DNA from: Kaistia granuli DSM 23481
Lineage (GTDB): Bacteria > Pseudomonadota > Alphaproteobacteria > Rhizobiales > Kaistiaceae
Reading direction: 5' to 3'
Length of the DNA stretch: 64,000 bases
Assembly (NCBI RefSeq): GCF_000380505.1
Contig: NZ_AQYH01000010.1
Span: forward strand, 62,001-126,000
Shown here: piece by piece, positions 19,073-27,289 of the stretch
How positions within the stretch are numbered: position 1 is the stretch's first letter
Layout of the letters: every line of letters starts with the position of its first letter
The notes under the pieces: model-generated
The model's input: only the letters and a program-made list of their open reading frames with translations
What the model was told of the DNA's origin: nothing
Database searches by the model: none
Made by a program: the position numbers and the translations under genes

Positions 19073-19996
19073 TCAGGGCTTCGGCGTCGCCGCCACCGGC
19101 GCGACCTGCTTCAGATAGGCGGCGATCGCCTCGCGGTCTTCCGCCGGCAGTTTCGCCATGTTGCGCTGGACCTCGGCCATGGTGCCACCCATGGAATCGA
19201 ATTCCGGCGTGAAGCCGGTCTCGAGCGCGCTGGCGATGTCGTCCGCCGTCCAGTCGCCGATGCCGCCGGGGCCGGGCGTGATGTCGGGCACGCGGCCCTT
19301 GCCGCTCGGATCGGGCGCGCCGCCCAGCGCCTGGCTCCTGTCGAGCCCGCCGAGCGCGGTCCGCGGCGTATGGCATTCGTTGCAGTGACCGGGGCCCTCG
19401 ACGAGATAGGCGCCGTGATTGACGGCTTCGCTCTTGGCCGGATCGGGGACGAAGGTCTGGCCGTCGAGATAGAGCTTCTTCCAGAGCCCGATGCCGCGCC
19501 GGATCGAAAAGGGGAAGGGCAGTTCGTGCGGCTTGTTGGCGGTCGCGTCGGCCGGCAGCGTATCCAGATAGGCCTTGAGGTCGACCAGGTCCGGAACGGT
19601 CATGCGCTGGTACGACGTATAGGGGAAGGCCGGATAGAGGTGCGATCCGTCGGGCGCGATGCCGCGCTTCATCGCGTTGATGAAGTCGAGCGTGCTCCAG
19701 TTGCCGATGCCGTGCGTCTTGTCGGGCGAGAGGTTCGGCGCATGGAAGGTGCCGAACGGCGAGGCGATCGCCACACCGCCTGAAAGCTTCAGCAGGTCAT
19801 CGTCCTTGGCGCCGGGCGCCGCATGGCAGGAGGCACAGCCGCCGGCCCAGAACAGCCGTTCGCCCTTCACCGGGTCGCCCGGCTTGTCCGGCAGTACGGC
19901 GGCGTCGAGGGGCTGCGGCGCCGACAGCAACCAGAACGCCGCCGCGGCGAGGGCCGCGACGGCGAGGAGGGTGATGGCTGCTGAGCGGATTCGCAC
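19073..19996 (-). CDS. Diheme c-type cytochrome, membrane anchored or secreted
   Basis: The 307-residue protein has an N-terminal hydrophobic segment (ITLLAVAALAAAAFWLL) that is a signal peptide or anchor. Two heme-binding CxxCH motifs follow, CASCH at about residue 55 and CNECH at about 212. This is the tandem cytochrome c domain layout of diheme subunits of membrane dehydrogenases such as gluconate or alcohol dehydrogenases. No catalytic subunit is adjacent. The GTG start lies four bases from the stop of the cytochrome c'-like gene, suggesting a two-gene operon. Confidence 0.88.
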   Translation of the reverse strand: MRIRSAAITLLAVAALAAAAFWLLSAPQPLDAAVLPDKPGDPVKGERLFWAGGCASCHAAPGAKDDDLLKLSGGVAIASPFGTFHAPNLSPDKTHGIGNWSTLDFINAMKRGIAPDGSHLYPAFPYTSYQRMTVPDLVDLKAYLDTLPADATANKPHELPFPFSIRRGIGLWKKLYLDGQTFVPDPAKSEAVNHGAYLVEGPGHCNECHTPRTALGGLDRSQALGGAPDPSGKGRVPDITPGPGGIGDWTADDIASALETGFTPEFDSMGGTMAEVQRNMAKLPAEDREAIAAYLKQVAPVAATPKP

Positions 19997-19999
19997 GGC

Positions 20000-20440
20000 T
20001 CAGGTTTTCTTGATGCGGAATTTCTCGTGGCAGCTCTGGCAGCTCTGGCCGACCGCCGTGGCCGAGGCCTTGATGGCGTCGAGGCCGCCCGCCGCGGCAG
20101 CGGCGCCCGCTGTCGCATCGGCGCCGAGCTTCGCGGCCAGTGCCTCGAAGCCGGCCTTGTCCTGCCAGATCGCCGGCGATGCCGTCGTCTTGCCCTGGTC
20201 CGAGCCTTCCGGGAACAGCGTCGGGAAGGCCTTCATGTCGGCTGCGATCTTTTCGAAGGCGGCCTGCGCGGCAGCCGCGTCATACGGCGCCTTGCCCTGG
20301 ACCATTTCGAAGATGGTCTTGGCGGCGGCCCCGTTGGCCTTCATCAGCGCCTGCCGTTCGGCGATGACATCGGCGCCATGGGCCAGGCCCGCGGCCCCGA
20401 GCGTCAAAGCCAGCCCGGCCAGAATGATCTTGAATCGCAT
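20000..20440 (-). CDS. Cytochrome c' family protein
   Basis: The 146-residue protein has a signal peptide (MRFKIILAGLALTLGAAGLAHG, cleavage after about residue 23). A four-helix-bundle sequence ends in the CQSCH heme motif near the C-terminus, the diagnostic position for cytochromes c'. These periplasmic proteins bind NO or CO or transfer electrons. It is followed immediately by a diheme cytochrome gene on the same strand. Confidence 0.9.
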   Translation of the reverse strand: MRFKIILAGLALTLGAAGLAHGADVIAERQALMKANGAAAKTIFEMVQGKAPYDAAAAQAAFEKIAADMKAFPTLFPEGSDQGKTTASPAIWQDKAGFEALAAKLGADATAGAAAAAGGLDAIKASATAVGQSCQSCHEKFRIKKT

Positions 20441-20736
20441 CGACTATCCTCCGTTGTGGTGTCCGGAATCGTTCTAACTCTCACTAGGAACGATGACGCT
20501 GGCAAGTCGGTCCCATGCCGTCACGCAAAAATGATGCGTCAGCCATACCGTCGCCGGGCATCGCTTGCCGGTGTCCCGTCCGTATTGGAAACGCACATAC
20601 CTTTGATTGTGCATCGGGGCCGAGGCGAGTTGCCGGACGCCCTGCCGGTGCCTATGTTGCGTTCGGAACCTTCCCGCCGGGGCCCCGTTTTCTCGTGAGC
20701 CCCAAACCCACCGACATGGTCGATAGGAGTCTTCCC

Positions 20737-21339
20737 ATGGCTTTCGAACTTCCGCCGCTGCCCTATGCGTATGACGCCCTCGGCCCCTTCATGTCGAAGG
20801 AAACGCTGGAGTATCACCACGACAAGCACCACCAGGCCTATGTCACCAACGGCAACAACCTGCTGAAGGACTCGGGCCTCGAGGGCAAGAGCCTGGAAGA
20901 CATCGTCAAGGAGAGCTTCGGCAAGAATGCCGGCCTCTTCAACAATGCCGGCCAGCACTACAACCACCTGCATTTCTGGAACTGGATGAAGAAGGACGGC
21001 GGCGGCAAGAAGCTGCCGGCCAAGCTGCAGGCGGCGATCGATTCCGACCTCGGCGGCTATGACAAGTTCCGCACCGATTTCATCGCCGCCGGCACGACGC
21101 AGTTCGGCTCCGGCTGGGCCTGGGTCGCCGTCAAGGACGGCAAGCTCGCCATCTCCAAGACCGCGAACGGCGAGAGCCCGCTGGTCCATGGCGGCGCGAC
21201 CCCGATCCTCGGCGTCGACGTCTGGGAGCACTCCTACTACATCGACTACCGCAACGCCCGCCCGAAGTACCTCGAGGCGTTCGTCGACAGCCTGATCAAC
21301 TGGGACTACGTCCTGGAGCTCTACGAGAAGGCCGTCTGA
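20737..21339 (+). CDS. sodB: Superoxide dismutase (Fe type)
   Basis: The 200-residue enzyme starts MAFELPPLPYAYDALGPFMS. Metal ligands align as His27 (YHHDKHH), His77 (YNHLHFW), Asp161 and His165 (DVWEHSYYIDY). Gln73 in NNAGQHYNH occupies the position that holds glutamine in iron enzymes, and the Mn-type NQ pair is replaced by NG in SKTANGES, so an iron preference is inferred. The start at 20737 has AGGAG seven bases upstream. No signal peptide is present, so it is cytoplasmic. A strong terminator follows. Confidence 0.93.
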   Translation: MAFELPPLPYAYDALGPFMSKETLEYHHDKHHQAYVTNGNNLLKDSGLEGKSLEDIVKESFGKNAGLFNNAGQHYNHLHFWNWMKKDGGGKKLPAKLQAAIDSDLGGYDKFRTDFIAAGTTQFGSGWAWVAVKDGKLAISKTANGESPLVHGGATPILGVDVWEHSYYIDYRNARPKYLEAFVDSLINWDYVLELYEKAV

Positions 21340-21363
21340 TCCGGCGTTCGGAATATCTTGCGG

Positions 21364-21396
21364 AAACCCCGGCCTTGCGCCGGGGTTTTTGTTTTT
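21364..21396 (+). terminator. Rho-independent terminator after sodB
   Basis: AAACCCCGGC, a CTTGC loop and GCCGGGGTTT form a perfect 10-bp stem followed by TTGTTTTT. Confidence 0.9.
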
Positions 21397-21406
21397 GGGA
21401 GAACGT

Positions 21407-21754
21407 TCAGTATCGGTCCGGCAGGCCCTGCTTGCAGCGGATGAAGTTCATCAGGCGCGGCCAGTCGGACTGGGTGTTGTAGAGCCAGCGCTTGCATTCC
21501 TGCTGGGTCCTGAAGCAGCCGACGCCCCAGGCGGATTCAAGGCCGCGGTCCCAGACATCCGGCCTGGAGCCGGAAAAGCGCGAGAACCAGACTTTTCGCG
21601 GGCCGAGCTTCGCGGCCAGCGCCTTGCAGTCGCCCTGCGAGACATTCTGTCCGTAGCTCAGGCCGAAGAAGACCTGCGCGCTGGCCGGCGGCGGCGCGAC
21701 GGCCGCCCCGGCCAGACCCGATGCAACCAGTGCCATGGCAGCCAGTCGTCTCAT
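21407..21754 (-). CDS. Small secreted protein of unknown function
   Basis: The 115-residue product begins MRRLAAMALVASGLAGAAVA and carries a signal peptide ending near ASA at residue 26. The mature part has four cysteines (GDCKAL, GVGCFRTQQECKRW, IRCKQG), suggesting two disulfides in the periplasm. I do not recognise the family. The start at 21754 follows GAGGG. It is convergent with sodB and follows the oligopeptidase gene on the same strand by 83 bases. Confidence 0.65.
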   Translation of the reverse strand: MRRLAAMALVASGLAGAAVAPPPASAQVFFGLSYGQNVSQGDCKALAAKLGPRKVWFSRFSGSRPDVWDRGLESAWGVGCFRTQQECKRWLYNTQSDWPRLMNFIRCKQGLPDRY

Positions 21755-21837
21755 TGCGATGCCCTCGATTACCCCTGTCCTTAAGGTGCGACAGCGCCGG
21801 ACGAAGTCAAGCGCTGCCGCATCCGGGGTGGCCGGGA

Positions 21838-23925
21838 TCAGCCGTTGCCGATGATCTTGGAGGCGACGATCTTGATCGCGAAGGCGGTCGAGAAGGCCGT
21901 CTCCTTCAGCCGGTCGAAGCGGCCGGAAGCGCCGCCATGGCCGGCATCCATGTTGGTCTTCAGCATCAGCACGGCATCGCCGCGCTTCGTCTCGCGCAGC
22001 TTGGCGACCCATTTCGCCGGTTCCCAATAGGTCACGCGGGGGTCGGTCAGGCCGCCGATGGCCAGGATCGGCGGATAGGCGTGCGCGCCGACATTGTCGT
22101 AGGGCGAGTAGGACGCGATTACGGCAAAGTCCTCGGCGCTTTCGATCGGATTGCCCCATTCCGGCCATTCCGGCGGCGTCAGCGGCAGCGTGTCGTCGAG
22201 CATGGTGTTGAGCACGTCGACGAAGGGAACCTCGGCGATGATGCCGCCGAACAGGTCCGGCTGCATGTTGGCGACGGCGCCCATCAGCATGCCGCCGGCC
22301 GAGCCGCCCCAGGCGACGATTTTTCCGCGCGACGTGAAGTTCTCCTGCGCAAGGTATTCGCCGGCCGCGATGAAGTCCTTGAAGGTGTTGGTCTTCTTCT
22401 CGCGTCGGCCGTCGGCGTACCAGCGGAAGCCCTTGTCCTTGCCGCCGCGGATATGCGCGATGGCATAGACGAAGCCGCGATCGACCAGCGACAGGCGCGA
22501 GATCGAGAACGAGGCGGGAATGGTGATGCCATAGGCGCCGTAGCCGTAGAGCAGGCACGGCGCGCTGCCGTCGAGCTGGGTGTCCTTGTGGTAGAGCAGC
22601 GACACCGGCACCGTCTCGCCGTCGGCGGCCTCCGCGAACACCCGGCGGGTGACATAGTCGGCCGGGTTGTGGCCGGAGGGGATCTCCTCCTCCTTGCGCA
22701 GCGTCCGTTCGCGCGTCGCCATGTCGTAGTCATAGACGCGCGACGGCGTCGTCATCGACGAATAGGTGAAGCGTAGCGTCTTGGTATCGAACTCGTAGCC
22801 GTCGCCCATGCCGAGCGAATAGGCTTCCTCGTCGAAGGCGATCGCGTGTTCCTCGCCGGTGGCAAGTGCACGCACGACGATGCGCGGCAGGCCGGCGAAG
22901 CGCTCGAGCCGCACCAGGTAGTCCTGGTAGACCGTCATGCCGAGGATCAGCGTGCCGGGATTGTGCGGCACCAGGTCGCCCCAGTTCTCGCGACCGGGCG
23001 TGGCGACCGGCGCGGTGACGATCTTGTAGTCCTCGGCGCCGCCGGCATTGGTCAGGATGTAGAGCGTGTCGCCATTGTGATCGACGGAATATTCCTCCGC
23101 CGTCTGGCGCGCAGCGATCAGGCGCGGCGCGCCGGTCGGGTCCTCGGCGTCGAGGAGATGGACTTCCGAGGTCTCGTGATCATGGCTGTCGATCAGGATG
23201 TAGCGCGCCGATTGCGTCTGGCCGACACCGAGGAAGAAGCCCGGATCCTTCTCCTCGAAGACGAGGACATCGTTCGCCTGCGGGGTTCCGACAACGTGGC
23301 GGTAGACACGGCAGGGGCGATGGTTGTCGTCGAGGACGGTGTAGAAAATCGTGTTGCTGTCGGCCGCCCAGACACCGCCGCCCGTCGTCGCCTCGATCGC
23401 GTCGCTGAGATCAGCGCCGCTCTCGATGTCGCGGATATGCAGCGTGTAATATTCCGAGCCCTTGTCGTCATAGGCGAAGGCGAGGCGCTTGTGGTCGGGG
23501 CTGTGATCGGCGCTGCCGAGCCGTAGATAGGCGCGCCCCTCGGCCAGCTTGTTGCCGTCGAGCAGGATCGTCTCGGCGCCGCCGTCGCGCGGCGTGCGGA
23601 CGACCAGCGGCTGCTCGGCGCCCTCGGTGAAGCGCATCGCGTAGGCAAACGGCCCATCGGGCGAGGGGACGGAGGAATCGTCCTCCTTGATGCGGCCGCG
23701 CATCTCGGCGAACAGCGTCGCCTGCAGCGCCTCGGTGTCGGCCATTTCACTGGCCGTATAGGCGTTCTCCGCCTCGAGATGGGCGCGGATGTCAGGCGCC
23801 AGCACGCTCGGGTCCCGCATCACCTCCTGCCAGTTGTCGGCACGAAGCCAGGCGTAGTCGTCAGTGGTCGTGACGCCATGATGGGTGGCGGATACGGGGC
23901 GCTTGGCGGCGATGGGCGGGTTCAC
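21838..23925 (-). CDS. ptrB: Oligopeptidase B (S9A serine peptidase)
   Basis: The 695-residue enzyme has a seven-bladed propeller domain followed by an alpha/beta-hydrolase domain. The catalytic triad is Ser542 in GGSAGG, Asp628 in GLTDPRV and His663 in DAGHGG. Oligopeptidase B cleaves short peptides after Arg or Lys in the cytoplasm. There is no signal peptide. I chose GTG 23925 because the alignment to the family starts at about this point and AGGAG lies upstream. An in-frame extension to 23973 is possible but has no site. It is monocistronic. Confidence 0.9.
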   Translation of the reverse strand: MNPPIAAKRPVSATHHGVTTTDDYAWLRADNWQEVMRDPSVLAPDIRAHLEAENAYTASEMADTEALQATLFAEMRGRIKEDDSSVPSPDGPFAYAMRFTEGAEQPLVVRTPRDGGAETILLDGNKLAEGRAYLRLGSADHSPDHKRLAFAYDDKGSEYYTLHIRDIESGADLSDAIEATTGGGVWAADSNTIFYTVLDDNHRPCRVYRHVVGTPQANDVLVFEEKDPGFFLGVGQTQSARYILIDSHDHETSEVHLLDAEDPTGAPRLIAARQTAEEYSVDHNGDTLYILTNAGGAEDYKIVTAPVATPGRENWGDLVPHNPGTLILGMTVYQDYLVRLERFAGLPRIVVRALATGEEHAIAFDEEAYSLGMGDGYEFDTKTLRFTYSSMTTPSRVYDYDMATRERTLRKEEEIPSGHNPADYVTRRVFAEAADGETVPVSLLYHKDTQLDGSAPCLLYGYGAYGITIPASFSISRLSLVDRGFVYAIAHIRGGKDKGFRWYADGRREKKTNTFKDFIAAGEYLAQENFTSRGKIVAWGGSAGGMLMGAVANMQPDLFGGIIAEVPFVDVLNTMLDDTLPLTPPEWPEWGNPIESAEDFAVIASYSPYDNVGAHAYPPILAIGGLTDPRVTYWEPAKWVAKLRETKRGDAVLMLKTNMDAGHGGASGRFDRLKETAFSTAFAIKIVASKIIGNG

Positions 23926-24098
23926 GAGAAGGAAAGCTCCTGAGGGAGTGGGTAGCGAGGATCGGGCTCGCATCGGCGTGCCAGCCCGTTCGAGGCGGCC
24001 CTGCGGGCCGGCTCAGCATGGGGGAGAGCGAGTATGGCACAAGCGCGGCTTCGAGGTGAGACGCCCGCATTGGCGGGCGCCGCGAACCCGGCTGCCGA

Positions 24099-24533
24099 TC
24101 AGTCCTGGCTGTCGTCCGGCTTCAGCTTCAGGGCGGTACCGTTGGTGCAATAGCGCAGGCCGGTCGGCGCCGGGCCGTCCGGGAAGAGGTGGCCGATATG
24201 CGCCTCGCAGCTGGCACAGCGAATTTCCGTTCGCACCATGCCGTGCGAGCGGTCCGTCACCTCGCCGATGGCACCGTCGTCGACCGCGTCGAAGAAGCTC
24301 GGCCAGCCGCTGCCGGATTCATATTTGGTCTCGGAGCGGAACAGCGGCGCGCCGCAGGCGACGCAGGTGTAGAGGCCGGCGCGCTTCTCGTGCAGGTAGG
24401 GGCCGGTTCCCGGACGCTCGGTCGCGTGCTGGCGGGTAACGGCATATTGCTCCGGCGTCAGCTCCGCCCGCCACTCGGCGTCGGTCTTCTCGATCTTGGT
24501 GCGGGTGTCTTCCGGTCGATCGGTCGTGCTCAT
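24099..24533 (-). CDS. msrB: Peptide-methionine (R)-S-oxide reductase MsrB
   Basis: The 144-residue enzyme has the SelR fold with zinc-binding CVAC and CASC pairs, [13 protein letters not shown], and the catalytic cysteine in [12 protein letters not shown]. It reduces oxidised methionine R-sulfoxide with thioredoxin. The length is normal. It lies 174 bases from the oligopeptidase gene on the same strand and is divergent from the Mrp operon. The Mrp operon's upstream region (24534-24777) contains no feature I can assign with confidence. Confidence 0.93.
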   Translation of the reverse strand: MSTTDRPEDTRTKIEKTDAEWRAELTPEQYAVTRQHATERPGTGPYLHEKRAGLYTCVACGAPLFRSETKYESGSGWPSFFDAVDDGAIGEVTDRSHGMVRTEIRCASCEAHIGHLFPDGPAPTGLRYCTNGTALKLKPDDSQD

Positions 24534-24777
24534 GCGCGCTCCTGGGTCTGCGGTCGGACTGAGCGGCCTGCAGATGGCAATCGGGTGAAACTTCCGTTCC
24601 CTGTTCTAGATAGGCTATCGGGGAGAATTCACAATCGCTCCCTGATCACCTTGTCGCACCCGTCGCTTTTGCGGTCCGCCTTGTCTTGGGTTGAGCGGCT
24701 TAACGTGCTTTATCTCGACCCATCCAACGAATCATGAGCCCTTTCCGAAGATGTCCTGAGCAGAAGGAGCCGATTAC

Positions 24778-25263
24778 ATGCTGCGCACCGCCAGCCTTGC
24801 TCTCTTCCTGTTCGCCTTCTGGCTCCTTCTATCCGGCCACTATACGGTCTGGCTGGTCGCCAGCGGCGCGGTTGTGTCGGCGTTGCTGGCGTTGTTCGGG
24901 CGTCGGTTCGGATTTGCCGACGAAGAAGGTCATCCCGTCGACCGGCTGCTGTCCGGCCTGGTCTACTGGCCCTGGCTGGCGCGCGAGATCGTCAAGTCGG
25001 CGATCAGTGTGACCCGGATCATTCTCGATCCGAAGCTGCCGATCTCGCCACAGCTCTTCCACACCAAGGTATCGGCGCGCTCGCCGGTCGGCGTCGCGAC
25101 CTATGCCAACTCGATCACGCTGACACCCGGCACGATCACGGTGGCGATCGACCGCGAGCATGACCGCTTCCTGGTCCACGCCCTGACCAGGGACGGTGCC
25201 GCCGATGTCAAGGCCGGCGAGATGGATCGCCGCGTCGCCCGTTTCGAGGGGGGGGAGGCATGA
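24778..25263 (+). CDS. mnhE: Mrp-type antiporter subunit E
   Basis: The 161-residue membrane protein has two or three N-terminal membrane segments (LFLFAFWLLLSGHYTVWLVASG). A cytoplasmic domain follows with the MrpE core FHTKVSARSPVGVATYANSITLTPGTITV. It is the first gene of a ten-gene cluster and its last codons overlap the start of mnhF (ATGA). MrpE is an accessory subunit required for assembly of the antiporter in known systems. Confidence 0.92.
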   Translation: MLRTASLALFLFAFWLLLSGHYTVWLVASGAVVSALLALFGRRFGFADEEGHPVDRLLSGLVYWPWLAREIVKSAISVTRIILDPKLPISPQLFHTKVSARSPVGVATYANSITLTPGTITVAIDREHDRFLVHALTRDGAADVKAGEMDRRVARFEGGEA

Positions 25264-25535
25264 TTGCCGCCGCACTGTTCGCCGTGCTCGTCGCCATGGC
25301 GCTCGTCGTCGTGCGGGCGCTGCGCGGGCCGACGACCTTCGATCGCCTGCTCGCCGCCAATTCGATCGGCAATGGCGCGATCCTCGTGCTGGCGCTGTTC
25401 GGCTTCCTGACCGGAAGGCCGGAATTCCTCGATCTCGGCCTGACCTATGCGCTGCTCAACTATGTCGGCATCTTCGCCGTGCTGAAGTTCTTCCGGCACG
25501 GCTCGCTCGGCGCCGAGGCGGAGGTGGAGCGGTGA
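25260..25535 (+). CDS. mnhF: Mrp-type antiporter subunit F
   Basis: The 91-residue protein has three hydrophobic segments and the MrpF core ALRGPTTFDRLLAANSIGN. It overlaps mnhE by four bases and mnhG by four. The length is typical for MrpF/PhaF. It forms part of the small-subunit core of the antiporter. Confidence 0.93.
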   Translation: MIAAALFAVLVAMALVVVRALRGPTTFDRLLAANSIGNGAILVLALFGFLTGRPEFLDLGLTYALLNYVGIFAVLKFFRHGSLGAEAEVER

Positions 25536-25957
25536 CGCTGGAGCTGCTTCGCGATGTCGCCGCCGGCCTGTTCCTGTTCGCCGGCGCCTTCTTCCTGATC
25601 GTCGGCGCCATTGGCATGAACCGCATGCCGGATCTGTTCACCCGCATGCACTCCGCCTCCGTCGCCGATACGCTCGGCGTCATCCTGATGCTGATCGGCA
25701 TGGTCATTCTGGCGGGTTTCACGCTCGTCGCGGTCAAGCTGATGCTGCTGATGGCCTTCCTGTTGTTCATGGGGCCGGTCGCCTCGCACGCGCTCGCCGC
25801 CGCGGCGCTGCAGGCCGGTGTCAAGCCGGTTCTGGCCAGCGACGGCAAGCGGCATGCGCCCGCTGTTGCGCCGAAGAAGCCGGCCGGCAAGCCCAAGGCC
25901 CTCGCGCCGAAGGGGCCTGCGTCGAAGAGCCCGGCACGGAAGGGACGCAAACCATGA
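25532..25957 (+). CDS. mnhG: Mrp-type antiporter subunit G with basic C-terminal tail
   Basis: The 141-residue product has the MrpG signature GAIGMNRMPDLFTRMHSASVADTLG in its first half and three membrane segments. Residues from about 108 onward form a Lys/Pro/Ala-rich tail (KRHAPAVAPKKPAGKPKALA and on) that is longer than usual for MrpG. The GTG start overlaps the mnhF stop. The tail is predicted to be disordered and its role is unknown. Confidence 0.92.
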   Translation: MTLELLRDVAAGLFLFAGAFFLIVGAIGMNRMPDLFTRMHSASVADTLGVILMLIGMVILAGFTLVAVKLMLLMAFLLFMGPVASHALAAAALQAGVKPVLASDGKRHAPAVAPKKPAGKPKALAPKGPASKSPARKGRKP

Positions 25958-26490
25958 TCGAGACCACGATCACGATCGCCCTGCTGCTGATGCTGGCCGC
26001 CGTCACCGTCGGCATCGTCCGCGTCCGCGGCCTGTTCGCCGCCGTGGTGCTGCTCGGCGTCTACAGCCTGCTGATGGCGACGCTGTTCATCGTGCTCGAC
26101 GCCGTCGACGTGGCGATGACGGAAGCCGCCGTAGGGGCCGGCGTATCGACGGTATTCTTTCTCGGCGCGCTGTACCTGACCGATACGGTGGAGGCGCCCT
26201 CCAGTCGTGGCCGATTCCTGCCGCTTCTGCTCGCGCTGGTGACGGCTGGCGCGCTGGTCTGGGGGCTGAGCGACCTGCCGGAATTCGGTTCTCCCGAGCA
26301 GCCGATCCACAAGCAGGGCGCCGACTATCTGGCGCGCTCCATACCCGAGACCGGCATTCCGAATGTCGTCACCTCGGTGCTGGCCAGCTATCGAAGCTTC
26401 GATACGCTGGGCGAGACGACGGTCGTCTTCACCGCTGGCATCGGCATTCTGGCGCTGCTTCGGCGCCGACGCGGCGAGGGGAGAAACTGA
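25954..26490 (+). CDS. MbhD/MbhE-like subunit (DUF4040), equivalent to the MrpA C-terminus
   Basis: The 178-residue membrane protein starts MIETTITIALLLMLAAVTVG. Its first part matches DUF4040, the region found as the C-terminal end of MrpA or as the separate MbhD subunit (RGLFAAVVLLGVYSLLMATLFIVLDAVDVAMTEAAVG). The second half resembles MbhE, ending in TLGETTVVFTAGIGILALL. In standard Mrp these domains are fused to MrpA; here they are a free-standing subunit. It overlaps mnhG by four bases and mnhB by one. Confidence 0.87.
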   Translation: MIETTITIALLLMLAAVTVGIVRVRGLFAAVVLLGVYSLLMATLFIVLDAVDVAMTEAAVGAGVSTVFFLGALYLTDTVEAPSSRGRFLPLLLALVTAGALVWGLSDLPEFGSPEQPIHKQGADYLARSIPETGIPNVVTSVLASYRSFDTLGETTVVFTAGIGILALLRRRRGEGRN

Positions 26491-26909
26491 TGCGGTTCGA
26501 CATCGTCCTGCGCGTCGCCACCAAGTTCATGCTGGCGCCGTTGCTGCTGTTCGCCCTCTACGTGCAGTTGCATGGCGACTACGGTCCGGGCGGCGGCTTC
26601 CAGGCGGGCGTCATCGCCGCCGCCGCCATCATCCTCTACGGCCTGATGGTCGGCCTCGGGCCGGTGCAGAAGATCGTGCCGTCGGCTCTGCTCGAAGTGC
26701 TGATCCCCGGCGGCGTGCTGATCTATGCCGGCGTTGGTGTCGTTGGCATGCTGCAAGGTGGCAATTTCCTCGACTACAACCGCCTCGCCCAGGACGCCGT
26801 GCATGGCCAGGAGTGGGGCGTGTTCCTGGTCGAGATCGGCGTCTTCATGACCGTGTCCTCGACCATGATCGCCATCTTCTACGCCTTTGCCGGCCGGAGG
26901 CGTTCATGA
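26490..26909 (+). CDS. mnhB: Mrp-type antiporter subunit B
   Basis: The 139-residue membrane protein carries the MrpB core HGDYGPGGGFQAGVIAAAAIIL and a late EVGVFMTV-like segment. Start and stop overlap the neighbouring genes (TGATG and ATGA). The length is normal. Confidence 0.93.
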   Translation: MRFDIVLRVATKFMLAPLLLFALYVQLHGDYGPGGGFQAGVIAAAAIILYGLMVGLGPVQKIVPSALLEVLIPGGVLIYAGVGVVGMLQGGNFLDYNRLAQDAVHGQEWGVFLVEIGVFMTVSSTMIAIFYAFAGRRRS

Positions 26910-27289
26910 TCGCGCATTTCAGCCAGATCGCCACGATCTTCCTGATGGTGGCCGGGCTCTATGTCGTGATGGCGCGCGGCAATATGGTCAAAAAGCTGAT
27001 CGGTCTGTCGCTGTTCCAGTCCTCGGTCTACCTCCTGTACCTGCTGCCCGGAAAGGTGATCGGCGGCACGGCCCCGATCATCGGAGCCGGCTTCACCGTC
27101 TACGCCAATCCGCTCCCCCATGTGCTGATCCTCACCGCGATCGTCGTCGGCATCGCCACCCTGGCGCTTGGGCTGACGCTGGTCGTGCGGATCAAGGAAG
27201 CCTACGGCACGATCGAGGAAGATGAGATCATCGCCAAGGAGACACCGAAGACCCGGAACGGGCCCGGTCGTGGCGGGGATGCGGCATGA
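26906..27289 (+). CDS. mnhC: Mrp-type antiporter subunit C (NuoK-like)
   Basis: The 127-residue protein has three membrane segments and the NuoK/MrpC motifs LIGLSLFQSSVYLL and PLPHVLILTAIVVGIA. A hydrophilic C-terminal tail follows. It overlaps both neighbours by four bases. Confidence 0.93.
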   Translation: MIAHFSQIATIFLMVAGLYVVMARGNMVKKLIGLSLFQSSVYLLYLLPGKVIGGTAPIIGAGFTVYANPLPHVLILTAIVVGIATLALGLTLVVRIKEAYGTIEEDEIIAKETPKTRNGPGRGGDAA

